Source: Pseudarthrobacter sp. IC2-21 (GTDB lineage Bacteria; Actinomycetota; Actinomycetes; Actinomycetales; Micrococcaceae). From it: a stretch of 64,000 nt of DNA. The position numbers and the translations under genes are program-made. Below the pieces are notes generated by a model. It was given only the letters and a program-made list of their open reading frames with translations. It had not been told where the DNA came from and did no database searches. Each line of letters opens with the position of its first letter. Position 1 is the first letter of the stretch. Positions 37,591-46,187 of this stretch are shown here, piece by piece. The DNA lies in contig NZ_CP139145.1 of the NCBI RefSeq assembly GCF_034048115.1, forward strand, positions 2,728,001 through 2,792,000. The letters run 5' to 3'.

Positions 37591-38847
37591 ATGGCTGTTC
37601 AGGACATCGTCATTGCGGGCGGCGGCCTGGCTGGAGCCACCGCCGCCAAAACCCTCCGGGCCGAAGGCTTCACCGGACGGGTGACCGTCGTGGGCGCCGA
37701 ACACCACCACCCCTATCTCCGGCCGCCGCTGTCCAAGGAATACCTGCTGGGCAAGGCCGCGGAGGACGCCGTCCCGGTGGTGCCGGAGGGCTGGTACGCA
37801 GAGAACGACGTCGGCCTCCTCCTCGGCGTCCGGGTCACCGCACTGCGGCCCAAGGAGCGGACAGTGGAGCTGGCGGACGGCTCGACCCTGGCGTACGGCT
37901 CCCTTCTCCTGGCCACCGGGGCAACGCCCCGGCACTTGCCGCTGCCCGGCAGTGACCTGGCCGGCGTGTCCACGTTCCGCACCCTGGATGACAGCAGGCG
38001 ACTGCGCAGCCGCCTCGCTGACGGCGGCAAAAAGGTGGTGATGGTGGGTTCAGGCTGGATCGGGATGGAACTGGCGGCCGCGGCGGCCGCCTACGGCAAC
38101 AGTGTCACCTTGCTGGGGCTGGAGGATATTCCGCTTGCGGGTGCCATCGGTCCGGAGCTGGGACTGTTCTTCCGGGGTTTGCACGAAGCCAACGGCGTCA
38201 GCTTCCGGCTACCCGCCTCGGCAAAGGAGATTACCGGAAAGGATGGTGCTGCCAGCGGCCTCATCACGGACACCGGGGAACTGCTCCCTGCGGACATCGT
38301 GATCATCGCCGTGGGGGTGGTGCCGGACACTGCGCTCGCCGGGGCCGCGGGCCTGGCCCTGGACAACGGCATCCTCACTGACTCCTCACTGCGAACCAGT
38401 GAACCAGGCATCTACGCCGCCGGCGACGTCGCCAACGCGTTGCATCCCTTTACCGGCCGGCATCATCGCAGCGAGCACTGGTCGAATGCCCTGAACGGGG
38501 GGAAAGTGGCAGCCAAGGCGATGCTGGGCCAGGACGCCATGCTCAGCACCATCCCGTATTTCTACACGGACCAGTTCGACGTCAGCATGGAGTATTCGGG
38601 CTTCCCCACCCTTGCCGCCGGCACCGAACCCGTGATCCGCGGGTCCCTGGAGGCCAAGGAGTTCATCGCTTTCTGGCAGCGGGATTCCCGGGTCGTTGCG
38701 GGCATGAGCGTCAACTGGCCGCGGAAGACACAGCCGGGGGCCCAGAAGACCATCAAAGCCCTCATTTCGGCCCGGACGCCCGTTCCGGCGGAGCGCCTGG
38801 CGGACCACTCCGCCGGGCTCGATCAGCTCCTGCCGGAACCAGCCTGA
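37591..38847 (+). CDS. FAD-dependent ferredoxin-reductase-like oxidoreductase
   Basis: Pyridine-nucleotide-dependent flavoprotein of 418 residues, resembling reductases that feed ferredoxins or dioxygenases (rhodocoxin/putidaredoxin reductase type). It shows an FAD motif GGGLAG (about 10-15), an NAD(P)H motif VGSGWIG (about 153-159), [10 protein letters not shown], and a second FAD motif ending YAAGDVA. The C-terminal reductase domain extends to the end. No partner ferredoxin or P450 gene is present. It is read on its own, and its 3' end overlaps the convergent cysteine desulfurase by 25 bases (38823-38847). Confidence 0.9.
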   Translation: MAVQDIVIAGGGLAGATAAKTLRAEGFTGRVTVVGAEHHHPYLRPPLSKEYLLGKAAEDAVPVVPEGWYAENDVGLLLGVRVTALRPKERTVELADGSTLAYGSLLLATGATPRHLPLPGSDLAGVSTFRTLDDSRRLRSRLADGGKKVVMVGSGWIGMELAAAAAAYGNSVTLLGLEDIPLAGAIGPELGLFFRGLHEANGVSFRLPASAKEITGKDGAASGLITDTGELLPADIVIIAVGVVPDTALAGAAGLALDNGILTDSSLRTSEPGIYAAGDVANALHPFTGRHHRSEHWSNALNGGKVAAKAMLGQDAMLSTIPYFYTDQFDVSMEYSGFPTLAAGTEPVIRGSLEAKEFIAFWQRDSRVVAGMSVNWPRKTQPGAQKTIKALISARTPVPAERLADHSAGLDQLLPEPA

Positions 38848-40055
38848 CGCGCCACGGTGCCCGCAGTCTGGATGGAGGATTCGTGGCCGGCCATTCCCGC
38901 CTGCCGCGCGCGCTCGTAGGCCGCGGGAAGGGCCGCCAGCAGGGCATCAACATCGGCCTCCGTCGAGGCATGACCCAGCGTAAAACGCTGGGCGCCGCGG
39001 GCGGTTTCCTCATCCAGACCCATGGCCAGCAGGACATGGGACGGCCGCGGCACGCCGGCGGTACACGCGGAACCGGTGGACGATTCCACACCGGCAAGGT
39101 CCAGCAGGAACAGCAGCGAATCCCCTTCGCACCCGGGGAAGGTGAAGTGGGCGTTCCCTGGCAGCCGCCCCGCTCCCGGCGCCCCGCGCAGCACGGCCTC
39201 GGGCACACGCTGCAGCACGCCGTCGATCAGCCGGTCACGAAGGGCCGAGATCCGCGCAGTCTCCGCTTCCAGATGGCCGGTGGCAGCTTCGGCCGCCGCA
39301 GCGAACGCGGCAATTGACGCCGTGTCCAGGGTGCCGGAGCGCACGTCGCGCTCCTGGCCGCCGCCGTGCTGCACCGGAGTCAGCTTGACCGCCCGCCCCA
39401 GCAGCAGGGCGCCCACACCCACCGGACCGCCGATCTTGTGGCCGGAAACAGACATGGCGTCCAGCCCTGACGCCTTGAAGTTCAGTGGCACCGATCCGAA
39501 GGCCTGAACCGCGTCGGAGTGAACCGGCACGCCGGCTGCGTGCGCCAGTTCCACGATGCGACGCACGGGCTGGATGGTCCCCACCTCGTTGTTGGCCCAC
39601 ATCACCGTTACGAGGGCGATGGAGCCGGGATCCCGCGACAGCTCAGCTGCCAGCACCTCAAGGTCCACCACGCCTTCGCTGTCCACGGGCAGCCAGGTAA
39701 CGTGGGCGCCTTCGTGGCGTTCCAGCCATTCCACCGTGTCCAGCACCGCATGGTGCTCGACGGCGGAGCACAGGATGCGGCGCCGGGACGGGTCCTCGCC
39801 GGACCTGGACCAGAACAGGCCCTTCACCGCCAGGTTGTCCGACTCAGTGCCGCCGGACGTAAAGATGACCTCGGAGGGATGGGCGCCTGCCGCCGTCGCG
39901 ATGGCTTCCCTTGCGTCCTCTACGGACCGCCGGGCACGGCGCCCTGAACTGTGCAGGGACGACGGGTTGCCGGTGAGGGAAAGTTCCCGGGTCAGGGCTG
40001 CCAGCGCCTCCGCAGAAAGTGGTGTGGTGGCTGCATGATCAAGGTAGACGGGCAC
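38823..40055 (-). CDS. Cysteine desulfurase (NifS/IscS type)
   Basis: PLP enzyme that removes sulfur from cysteine to give alanine and a persulfide for Fe-S clusters and thiolated tRNA. The 410-residue protein starts [14 protein letters not shown] and has HH at 101-102, the PLP lysine Lys207 in SVSGHKIGG and the catalytic loop [10 protein letters not shown] with Cys331. The short loop is of the IscS (class I) sort. The C-terminal extension of about 30 residues is poorly conserved. Its probable partner MnmA is the next gene downstream on the same strand. Confidence 0.94.
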   Translation of the reverse strand: MPVYLDHAATTPLSAEALAALTRELSLTGNPSSLHSSGRRARRSVEDAREAIATAAGAHPSEVIFTSGGTESDNLAVKGLFWSRSGEDPSRRRILCSAVEHHAVLDTVEWLERHEGAHVTWLPVDSEGVVDLEVLAAELSRDPGSIALVTVMWANNEVGTIQPVRRIVELAHAAGVPVHSDAVQAFGSVPLNFKASGLDAMSVSGHKIGGPVGVGALLLGRAVKLTPVQHGGGQERDVRSGTLDTASIAAFAAAAEAATGHLEAETARISALRDRLIDGVLQRVPEAVLRGAPGAGRLPGNAHFTFPGCEGDSLLFLLDLAGVESSTGSACTAGVPRPSHVLLAMGLDEETARGAQRFTLGHASTEADVDALLAALPAAYERARQAGMAGHESSIQTAGTVARQAGSGRS

Positions 40056-40088
40056 GGATCAATTCTAGCCGGGCCGGCGGGGATGGCT

Positions 40089-40763
40089 TCAGGACGGTGT
40101 GACCCGTCCAGCGATCCTGGCGCAACACTGCCCCTGGACACTGTTCGGCGTGACGCAGTCCTCAGGCTCGCCGCACGCCGCGGCGGCGCCTCGTAGGAAG
40201 GAACCGTTCATTGCGCAGACCACGCCCGGATGCCCGTCTGAAAGCCGGTGAAACGGGCAGTTGGCCAGCACCAGGCCCCCTTCCCCGTCGGGCCGCGGGT
40301 CATAGCCCTCCCCGGCCATGAACTCCGTCAGGCTCCTCGCCCCGGCCGCCAGCTCCCGGCCCTTGCGGTACGACGTCATACGCAGTGAGTCGCCCACCGC
40401 CTCGCCCGTTGACGTGGAGTGCTCAATGGCTACGGCGAGGAGTTCCCCGGCCAAATCGTAGTTCCGGTCGGGTACCGAGGCATTTACTTCGTTCGCTGCC
40501 GGCCGGTACATCTTGGCGGGACGCCCGGAGCCCGGGCCGGTCCTGCCGGCGGATTTGTGGAACTCCACGGCCAGCAGGCCATCCTGGACCAGCTTGTCGA
40601 GATGGAAGGACGCTGTGCTTCGCGGCAAGCCCAGGGCGTCCGCGGCGTCGTCGCGCCCAACAGCCGCGTCCGAGGAGGCCACCAGTTGGAAGAGCTGGCG
40701 GCGTTTTTCGTCGCCGAGCGAGGCGATCGCCGTCACCCGGCGGGTCCATGGAGGTCTGCGCAC
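40089..40763 (-). CDS. SufR-like winged-HTH regulator with cysteine cluster
   Basis: Probable Fe-S cluster sensing transcription factor, 224 residues. An N-terminal ArsR/DeoR-like wHTH (about 1-85, with DAADALGLPRSTASFHLDKLVQDGLLAVEF and GSGRPAKMYRP) precedes an effector domain. The C-terminus has NC-x13-C-x13-C spaced cysteines plus two more near QCC, close to the SufR pattern that binds [4Fe-4S]. The GTG at 40761-40763 is chosen because AGAAGGG lies seven bases before it. An ATG 11 codons upstream would put the TTCTAAAA box inside the coding region. The gene is divergent from the DoxX-like gene. No suf operon is seen here. Confidence 0.8.
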   Translation of the reverse strand: MRRPPWTRRVTAIASLGDEKRRQLFQLVASSDAAVGRDDAADALGLPRSTASFHLDKLVQDGLLAVEFHKSAGRTGPGSGRPAKMYRPAANEVNASVPDRNYDLAGELLAVAIEHSTSTGEAVGDSLRMTSYRKGRELAAGARSLTEFMAGEGYDPRPDGEGGLVLANCPFHRLSDGHPGVVCAMNGSFLRGAAAACGEPEDCVTPNSVQGQCCARIAGRVTPS

Positions 40764-40777
40764 TGGGGAACCCTTCT

Positions 40778-40785
40778 TTCTAAAA
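40778..40785. promoter_or_regulatory. TTCTAAAA box in the regulator leader
   Basis: Same 8-mer as at 40816-40823 and, inverted, at 40837-40844. It lies just upstream of the regulator's preferred start codon, so it could mediate autoregulation. Confidence 0.45.
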
Positions 40786-40815
40786 ACAATGTCCATTGCT
40801 TAATCTGCTGGCGCT

Positions 40816-40844
40816 TTCTAAAATTATGATACCTACTTTTAGAA
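40816..40844. promoter_or_regulatory. Inverted TTCTAAAA operator-like site between the regulator and DoxX gene
   Basis: TTCTAAAA (40816-40823) and TTTTAGAA (40837-40844) form a perfect inverted repeat with a 13-base spacer. The right half merges with the AGAAGGAG ribosome-binding sequence of the DoxX gene. This suggests a regulator dimer here could block transcription or translation. Confidence 0.55.
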
Positions 40845-40854
40845 GGAGAGCACC

Positions 40855-41280
40855 ATGAAAACCACTACAGACACCAGCACCACCGGGCGCCTTTCCACCA
40901 TGGCGCCGGAGCGTCAGGCATTCGTCCTCCTCCGGACTGTGTTCACCGTCGCTCCCATCGTGTTCGGGCTGGACAAGTTCACGAACATCCTCACCGACTG
41001 GACCACCTATCTGGCACCCGTTGCCACCTCAGTTGTCCCCGTCACCCCGCAGACCTTCATGTACATGGTCGGGGTGGTGGAGATCATTGCCGGCATCATG
41101 GTTGCCGTCCGCCCCCGCTTCGGTTCGCTGCTGGTGGCCGTCTGGTTGCTGGGAATCATCGTCAACCTCCTCGTCCTGGGTGAGTACTACGATGTAGCCC
41201 TGCGGGACTTCGGCCTGTTGGTCGGCGCACTTGCCCTGAACCGGCTCGCACCCGTCGGGTCCTGGCACCGCCGGCGTTAG
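40855..41280 (+). CDS. DoxX-like integral membrane protein
   Basis: 141-residue protein with four predicted membrane helices (for example FVLLRTVFTVAPIVFGLDKF, MYMVGVVEIIAGIMVAV and LLVAVWLLGIIVNLLVL), as in the DoxX/DoxD family of membrane quinol-linked or redox-stress proteins. The ATG follows AGAAGGAG by six bases. It lies divergently from the SufR-like regulator and is probably the regulator's target. The biochemical role of such DoxX-like proteins in actinobacteria is not settled. Confidence 0.8.
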   Translation: MKTTTDTSTTGRLSTMAPERQAFVLLRTVFTVAPIVFGLDKFTNILTDWTTYLAPVATSVVPVTPQTFMYMVGVVEIIAGIMVAVRPRFGSLLVAVWLLGIIVNLLVLGEYYDVALRDFGLLVGALALNRLAPVGSWHRRR

Positions 41281-41293
41281 TTTCGCAGCACCG

Positions 41294-41974
41294 CTAGTTC
41301 AGCGGCGGAAGCACCACGAGGCGCGCTGCCACCTCGGCCCGGGCACCCGCCAGGGTGGCAGCATCGGGGCACGAAACCGAGACATACACTGACGACGCGG
41401 CCGCGCCGAAAACCCTCGCCATGACAGCCCTTGATTTGGCGCCGGACTGACCAGGCTCCTCCAAAACCAGCACCTCCACCACAGGACCGGGCTTGCCCGG
41501 CTCCCCGCCCCACCGCAGTGTTGCCGTCTTCAGGTACGTGGGCAGGATAGTGGGATCAAGATAGGTGAACAGGGCCGCCGTGGACTCGCGGTCATCTGCG
41601 CGAACCAGCGGAGACTGGTTGGCCCGCACCTTGGCCGCCACCAGGCAGCCGTCGGCCTTCGCGTACCGGCTCTCACCGGCAACATTTTCCTTCACCGCGG
41701 TCCAGCCCGGCGCATTTTTCAGGTCGTCGGAGATGCCCGCCGGAACGCCCGCGGCTAGCGTGCCACCGGCGGAAAAGGGCATGTCCCTGGCGGCCACGGC
41801 TGCGGCGTCATGGCCCGGCGTGATGGTGGGGGTTGCAAGCCCGGTGGCTGTCGGCGGGACCGACGGGGTTGCCGGATCCGGGACGCCGACGCTGCAGCCT
41901 GCGAGCGCCAGCAGGCCCAGCAGCGCCCCCACCGCGGGTCCAACTGCAGCCTGTGCCTTCACGTCCGCCCCCAT
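41294..41974 (-). CDS. Secreted lipoprotein of unknown function
   Basis: 226-residue protein with a lipoprotein signal ending LALAGC (Cys27) and a Pro/Thr-rich linker (28-55). A globular domain follows with DMPFSAGGTLAAGVPAGISDDLKN and a repeated TAALFTYLDPTILPTYLKTATLRWG segment. It has two more cysteines (DGCLVAAKV and SVSCPDAAT), which may form a disulfide outside the cell. ATG at 41972-41974 with GGGGAGCAC before it is chosen. The very long frame extending from 43672 to here is antisense read-through over dnaJ and trmL. No known family assignment. Confidence 0.8.
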   Translation of the reverse strand: MGADVKAQAAVGPAVGALLGLLALAGCSVGVPDPATPSVPPTATGLATPTITPGHDAAAVAARDMPFSAGGTLAAGVPAGISDDLKNAPGWTAVKENVAGESRYAKADGCLVAAKVRANQSPLVRADDRESTAALFTYLDPTILPTYLKTATLRWGGEPGKPGPVVEVLVLEEPGQSGAKSRAVMARVFGAAASSVYVSVSCPDAATLAGARAEVAARLVVLPPLN

Positions 41975-42129
41975 GTGCTCCCCGGACAGCCCGCCTGCCG
42001 TCACCATCCAGAAGTCTAGACGGCGGGCGGTTCCCGTGTGCGGGCCGGGGCAGGGAACCAGAACCACCCACAAAGACGTTGTGTGGACAGCGGCTAAACT
42101 GGGCCAGCCGGGGCGCCTGCCGCGGACCC

Positions 42130-42190
42130 GCCGGACGAACCCCAGCCGGGACGAAACCCAGCCGGGACGGAACCGAAGCCGGACGAACAG
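42130..42190 (+). repeat. Imperfect GCCGG(G)ACGAAC tandem repeat before the DnaJ gene
   Basis: Four imperfect units of about 13-17 bases (42130-42144, 42145-42160, 42161-42177, 42178-42190) with the shared core GCCGGRACG. It lies in the 5' untranslated region of the DnaJ-like gene, just before its TTG start. Confidence 0.6.
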
Positions 42191-42202
42191 AAGGATGAGG
42201 GC

Positions 42203-43162
42203 TTGACCGAGAGCAGCAGCTCCCACTACGAGGTGCTCCGCGTCGCGGTGACAGCCACCGACAAGGAAATCAAGGTGGCCTACCGCCGTGCCGCCCGGAT
42301 GGCCCATCCGGACCACGGCGGGGACGCTGCCACGTTCCGCCAAGTGACTGCAGCCTACGAAACCCTGATGGATCCCACACGGCGGAAGGCCTACGACCGC
42401 TCCTATGCCGCCGGCACCGCGGCCGCAGGGGCGCCCGAAGCGCACTTCGATGCACCCGCCGCGGGCAGCCACGCCTCGGCCACCGTGCACCGACCCAACA
42501 CGCCCCGCAACACCGCCGGCGATCCGGCCGTGTACCTGCCGCCATACGATTCCGCCGCGTTCCAAGCAGCCGGGACAGTTCCCCTCATCCCCTTCAGCCA
42601 GGCCAGCCAGCAGGTGCACGGGATGCCACGGAAACGCGGCATCTTTGGTGCGGAAGCCAGAATCCAGCGTGAAATGAGGACGGTCCAGCTCATCACCCGC
42701 CAGGTGCTGCCGGCGATTCCTGCAGCCCGGCTCGTGAACGGACTTCAGTCCCCCGCGGACAACAGCCATATTGACCACGCACTGCTGTCCGGTTACCGGC
42801 TGGCGCTGATCGGCTCCATGCTTTTGCCCAAGGGCGCATACGCGTGGGACGGGCAGGCCCTCAGGCACGGCGGCCGTGCCATTGCCCCGCCGCAGCTGGC
42901 CCACGTGGTCCGGGCCATGCAGGATATTTTTCCCGAGCTCAATGTCACCGGGTGGACCGTGATCCACAGCCCCGACGGCAATCTCCACGAGCCCGTCATC
43001 GACCGCCACCGGCGCAGCGCCGGCGCCGGCGAAACGGTCCAGGTAGTCAACGCTGCAGGACTGGTCCGGGGCCTCAAACATTTCCTTTCCGCCGGACCGG
43101 CGCCAAACACGGTCAACGTCCCCATCCTGGCCAGGCTGCTGCGCGGCATGCACACTGGCTAG
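42203..43162 (+). CDS. DnaJ-domain protein
   Basis: 319-residue protein with an N-terminal J domain (about 6-70: HYEVLRVAVTATDKEIKVAYRRAARMAHPDHGGD) whose His35-Pro36-Asp37 would stimulate an Hsp70 ATPase. The rest lacks the Gly/Phe and zinc-finger parts of DnaJ. It contains an Ala/Pro linker and a C-terminal alpha/beta domain (about 150-315, LINRQVLPAIPAARL-like start and AQVNGLVRGLKHF-like end) of unknown function. The TTG at 42203 follows AAGGATGAGGGC. The trmL gene follows after nine bases, so co-transcription is likely. Confidence 0.88.
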   Translation: MTESSSSHYEVLRVAVTATDKEIKVAYRRAARMAHPDHGGDAATFRQVTAAYETLMDPTRRKAYDRSYAAGTAAAGAPEAHFDAPAAGSHASATVHRPNTPRNTAGDPAVYLPPYDSAAFQAAGTVPLIPFSQASQQVHGMPRKRGIFGAEARIQREMRTVQLITRQVLPAIPAARLVNGLQSPADNSHIDHALLSGYRLALIGSMLLPKGAYAWDGQALRHGGRAIAPPQLAHVVRAMQDIFPELNVTGWTVIHSPDGNLHEPVIDRHRRSAGAGETVQVVNAAGLVRGLKHFLSAGPAPNTVNVPILARLLRGMHTG

Positions 43163-43171
43163 GATTGGACC

Positions 43172-43639
43172 GTGTTCCGAATCCTCTTCCACTCCCCCGA
43201 AATTCCAGGCAATACCGGCAATGCCATCAGGCTGGCTGCGATCACCGGAGCCGAACTCCACCTGGTGGAACCCCTTGGCTTCGATTTCTCTGACGCGAAG
43301 CTCAGGCGCGCCGGCCTCGATTACCACGACCTCGCCGTCGTGACGGTCCACAAGAGCATCGAGGATGCCTGGCGGGAACTGCAGCCCGAACGCGTCTACG
43401 CCTTCACCTCCGACGGCACAGCCAGCTACGCGGACATTACCTACCTGCCCGGCGACGTGCTGATGTTCGGCCAGGAATCCGTGGGCCTGCCCGAACACAT
43501 CAAACGCGACCCGCACGTCACTGCCACCGTCCGGCTTCCCATGCTGCCCTCGCTCCGTTCGCTGAACCTCGCCAATGCCGCCTCCATCGCCGTGTACGAA
43601 GCCTGGCGCCAACAAGGGTTTGCCGGCGCCCAAATCTGA
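43172..43639 (+). CDS. trmL: tRNA (cytidine(34)-2'-O)-methyltransferase (TrmL)
   Basis: SPOUT-family methyltransferase of 155 residues, methylating the wobble ribose in tRNA-Leu. It starts VFRILFHSPEIPGNTGNAIRLAAITGAELHLVEPLGF, with the conserved NTGN and the knot-forming C-terminal half containing LMFGQESVGLP and LPMLPSLRSLNLANAASIAVYE. GTG at 43172 is the first codon in frame that begins the fold. It follows the DnaJ-like gene by nine bases. Confidence 0.94.
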   Translation: MFRILFHSPEIPGNTGNAIRLAAITGAELHLVEPLGFDFSDAKLRRAGLDYHDLAVVTVHKSIEDAWRELQPERVYAFTSDGTASYADITYLPGDVLMFGQESVGLPEHIKRDPHVTATVRLPMLPSLRSLNLANAASIAVYEAWRQQGFAGAQI

Positions 43640-43844
43640 CAGGCGCGTTGGAATCAATCCAGACCCATCCATGACACGGCCTGCACCGAATCCCTCCTGA
43701 CAGCAATTCCGGGATGATGAAGGAGCCGCGGTGACACTGTTACAGGCCCGGCCGGAACCTCAGACACCCGCGCCGTCCATTACCGGGCGCAGCCCCGGCG
43801 CCGCTACCGCGCATCCACCGCCAGGAGACCTATGCTTGGTAGTG

Positions 43845-44453
43845 ATGGAAACTCCCAACGCGCCAAACTTCGAGTCCCCCGCGGCAGTGACAGACTCTCC
43901 GGCGGACCTAAGCCAGCGCCTGGGCGGCCTGCTCGCCCGGGTGGCCGGCGGGGACCAGGCAGCCTTTGCCGAGTTTTATCAGCTGACCTCGCGCCGGGTT
44001 TTTGGAATGGCCCGCCGGGTCCTCATCGATCCTGAGCTCAGCGAGGACACCACCCAGGAGGTCTTCCTCCAGGTGTGGCAAAATGCCGGAAAATTCAACC
44101 CGGAGGCGGGCAGCCCGTTGTCCTGGCTGATGACCATTTCCCATCGCCGGGCAGTGGACAAGGTGCGTTCCTCTCAGTCCGCCACCGACCGCGAAGCAAA
44201 ATACGGCGCCAGCAGCCAGGAGGTTGACCACGACTCCGTATCGGCCGAAGTGGACAGCAAACTGGAGGCAGAGGCCGTAGTCCGGTGTCTGGAGACCCTG
44301 ACCGACACCCAACAGGAATCGGTGCGGCTCGCCTACTATGGCGGCCTCACCTACCGGGAAGTCGCGGAGAGGCTCAATGCCGCAGTTCCCACCATCAAGT
44401 CCCGCATCCGCGACGGACTGATCCGCTTGAAGACATGTCTGGGGGTGAGTTGA
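43845..44453 (+). CDS. sigK: ECF RNA polymerase sigma factor SigK
   Basis: Extracytoplasmic-function sigma factor of 202 residues, paired with RskA. It has region 2 (QLTSRRVFGMARRVLIDPELSEDTTQEVFLQVWQ) and region 4 (QQESVRLAYYGGLTYREVAERLNAAVPTIKSRIRDGLIRLK). A frame from GTG 43731 would add 38 residues. That GTG has AAGGAG at five bases, but its third-position GC is lower than the rest and contains rare TTA, so ATG 43845 is preferred. A TATGCT (43831-43836) just upstream could be the -10 of a leaderless transcript. The stop is one base before the rskA start. No mpt70/mpt83-like target genes are near. Confidence 0.88.
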   Translation: METPNAPNFESPAAVTDSPADLSQRLGGLLARVAGGDQAAFAEFYQLTSRRVFGMARRVLIDPELSEDTTQEVFLQVWQNAGKFNPEAGSPLSWLMTISHRRAVDKVRSSQSATDREAKYGASSQEVDHDSVSAEVDSKLEAEAVVRCLETLTDTQQESVRLAYYGGLTYREVAERLNAAVPTIKSRIRDGLIRLKTCLGVS

Positions 44454-44454
44454 G

Positions 44455-45324
44455 ATGACAGATACGAACAGTCAGGGCGGCGCCCGCCGTCCCGGGTCCT
44501 TCGGCCTGGAAATTGCGGCCGACCTCGATTCCGGCCGGGCCGTGGATCTGGCCGAGCTCTACGCTCTGGACGCTGTCACCGATGACGAACGCTCAGCCAT
44601 CGACCGCTACATCGCTGCCGCCCCTGCGGACGAGCGCAATTCCTTCCTGGAGCGTGTCCGCCAGGCACGGGAAACGCTAGCCGTGTCCTTTACCGCGGAG
44701 GCAGAACCTCCGGCGGACCTGTTCGACCGGATCGTGGCCCAACTGCCCTCACTCGCCCAACTGCCTGTTGACAGGCCTGCCGCGCCCGTCGGTGCAGCAC
44801 TGCCGCCAGCCGGAAACCCGCACGAGGAAGCCGTGGATGAGCTTTCCGCGGCCCGGTTGAAGCGGGAATCACGACGCCGGCCCGGCAACCCCCGCCGCTG
44901 GCTCGCCGCTGCGGCAGCCGCCGCCGTCATCGCCCTCGGTGGCGTCGCGGTGGGAAGCTATGTCGCAGATCAGAACGATCCCCTGAACCAGGTGGCCCGG
45001 GCCCAGGACGTCCGCGAGGCGTCCGTCCCCGTCGCTGCAGGCGGCACGGCAACGGTCCTGATCTCACCGTCCAAGGACGCCCTGATCGTGAAGATGAAGG
45101 ATGTCCCGGCACCCCCGGCGGGCAAGGTTTACCAGATGTGGCTGATCCCCAAGGACGGCTCCGCACCGGTGTCACAGGGTCTGATGGATAAAGAAGCGCT
45201 GTCCAGGCCGGCCGTGGTCAAGGGCATAGCGTCCGCGGCCTCCCTCGGCATCACTGTGGAGCCGGCAGGTGGCTCGGCAACCCCCACGTCGCCCACCGTG
45301 GCGGCCGCGCCCCTCGGGGCCTGA
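44455..45324 (+). CDS. rskA: Anti-sigma-K factor RskA
   Basis: Membrane protein of 289 residues that sequesters SigK. It has a cytosolic N-terminal anti-sigma domain (about 15-100: VDLAELYALDAVTDDERSAIDRYIA), one membrane helix (149-170), and an extracytoplasmic domain with VLISPSKDALIVKMKDVPAPPAGKVYQMWLIPKDGSAPVSQG. The ending EPAGGSATPT is typical of RskA. The ATG lies one base after the SigK stop codon. Release of SigK is expected by regulated proteolysis of the membrane part, as in mycobacteria. Confidence 0.93.
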   Translation: MTDTNSQGGARRPGSFGLEIAADLDSGRAVDLAELYALDAVTDDERSAIDRYIAAAPADERNSFLERVRQARETLAVSFTAEAEPPADLFDRIVAQLPSLAQLPVDRPAAPVGAALPPAGNPHEEAVDELSAARLKRESRRRPGNPRRWLAAAAAAAVIALGGVAVGSYVADQNDPLNQVARAQDVREASVPVAAGGTATVLISPSKDALIVKMKDVPAPPAGKVYQMWLIPKDGSAPVSQGLMDKEALSRPAVVKGIASAASLGITVEPAGGSATPTSPTVAAAPLGA

Positions 45325-45348
45325 GAAGCACCATCCCACACGGGAGTT

Positions 45349-45403
45349 TTCTGTCCGGATAATGCGGCCTCAACAGGGCCGACTGCGCATTATCCGGACA
45401 GAA
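45349..45403. terminator. Long bidirectional terminator between rskA and the PIG-L gene
   Basis: Perfect 18-base inverted repeat beginning TTCTGTCCGGAT (45349-45366) and its complement (45386-45403), around a 19-base loop that itself holds a short GGCC pair. Unusually long and lying exactly between convergent genes. Confidence 0.78.
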
Positions 45404-45408
45404 TCCCT

Positions 45409-46185
45409 CTAGAACCCGGCGATGGTCCCCGGACCGTTGACCGCCACCACGTGGAACGCCTCGGCGCTGCGGCCCTCACCAAGCCCGGCGCGCCGGGCGT
45501 TTGTCAGCAGGCCCTGCCGGACCACTGCTTCCATGGCGGCAACGTCGGGATGCTGGCTGACATGTACATGGATGGCCTCAAGCTTGGTTGCCACGTGCTC
45601 CGTAACGTCCACAAAGTGGTTCTCGCGCTCGTCCGGACCGGCGTAGAGCCACAGCCAAGGCAGCTTGTAGGCGGCCAGGCCGGCCTCGGCGAGTTCCGGG
45701 TAGGCGAACGGGTTTTCCACTGCCGGGTAGACGGCCCGGGTCACGGCCTCCCCCACTGCCAAGTGGTCCGGGTGGCTCTTCTGGAGGCGTTTCCAGTTCC
45801 GTTCCGGATGCATGGCAAGCACGACGTCGGGGCGGACTTCGCGGATCAGCTGCACCACGCCCTTGATCACCTGGTGCGTCGGTTCCAGGTAGCCGTCGCG
45901 CTCGTGCAGGTAGAAAATTTCGGTGACGCCCACCAGTTCGGCGGCCCGGCGCTGCTCGTCGGCCCTCAGGGCGATGATTTCCGCCCGGTGGGCCGGATCA
46001 AAGCCGCCGGCATCGCCGTCGGTCATAATGCAGTAGCTCACCTGGACGCCGGCAGCCGTCCACGCCGCGATGGTGCCGGCAGCAGCGAAGTCGATATCGT
46101 CCGGGTGGGCGGCGAAACAGAGCACCCGCTCAACCCGGTGTGCGGCCGGGTTGAACGGGCTCTGTGCCATAGCGGGTTCGGCCAC
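45409..46185 (-). CDS. PIG-L family deacetylase
   Basis: Zinc hydrolase of 258 residues, LmbE/PIG-L fold. It has the zinc motif AHPDD (26-30), an HPDH segment (SHPDHLAVGEAV), and the middle HERDGYLEP. Members remove an acetyl group from GlcNAc-type sugars; this one is not MshB or Mca for certain. It is the third gene after etfB and etfA, two bases behind etfA, hence likely the same operon. GTG 46183 or ATG 46168 are both possible starts. The link with electron-transfer flavoprotein is unclear. Confidence 0.9.
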   Translation of the reverse strand: MAEPAMAQSPFNPAAHRVERVLCFAAHPDDIDFAAAGTIAAWTAAGVQVSYCIMTDGDAGGFDPAHRAEIIALRADEQRRAAELVGVTEIFYLHERDGYLEPTHQVIKGVVQLIREVRPDVVLAMHPERNWKRLQKSHPDHLAVGEAVTRAVYPAVENPFAYPELAEAGLAAYKLPWLWLYAGPDERENHFVDVTEHVATKLEAIHVHVSQHPDVAAMEAVVRQGLLTNARRAGLGEGRSAEAFHVVAVNGPGTIAGF

Positions 46186-46187
46186 TG

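Noticed and set aside
41975..43672. Long minus-strand frame that would extend the lipoprotein gene to 792 residues
   Set aside because: It runs antisense to the clear DnaJ and TrmL genes. The lipoprotein signal sequence and ribosome-binding site define the start at 41974.
43731..43844. Extension of SigK by 38 N-terminal residues from GTG 43731
   Set aside because: Despite a good AAGGAG spacing, the segment has lower third-position GC, a rare TTA codon and no sigma-factor similarity; it could still be used.
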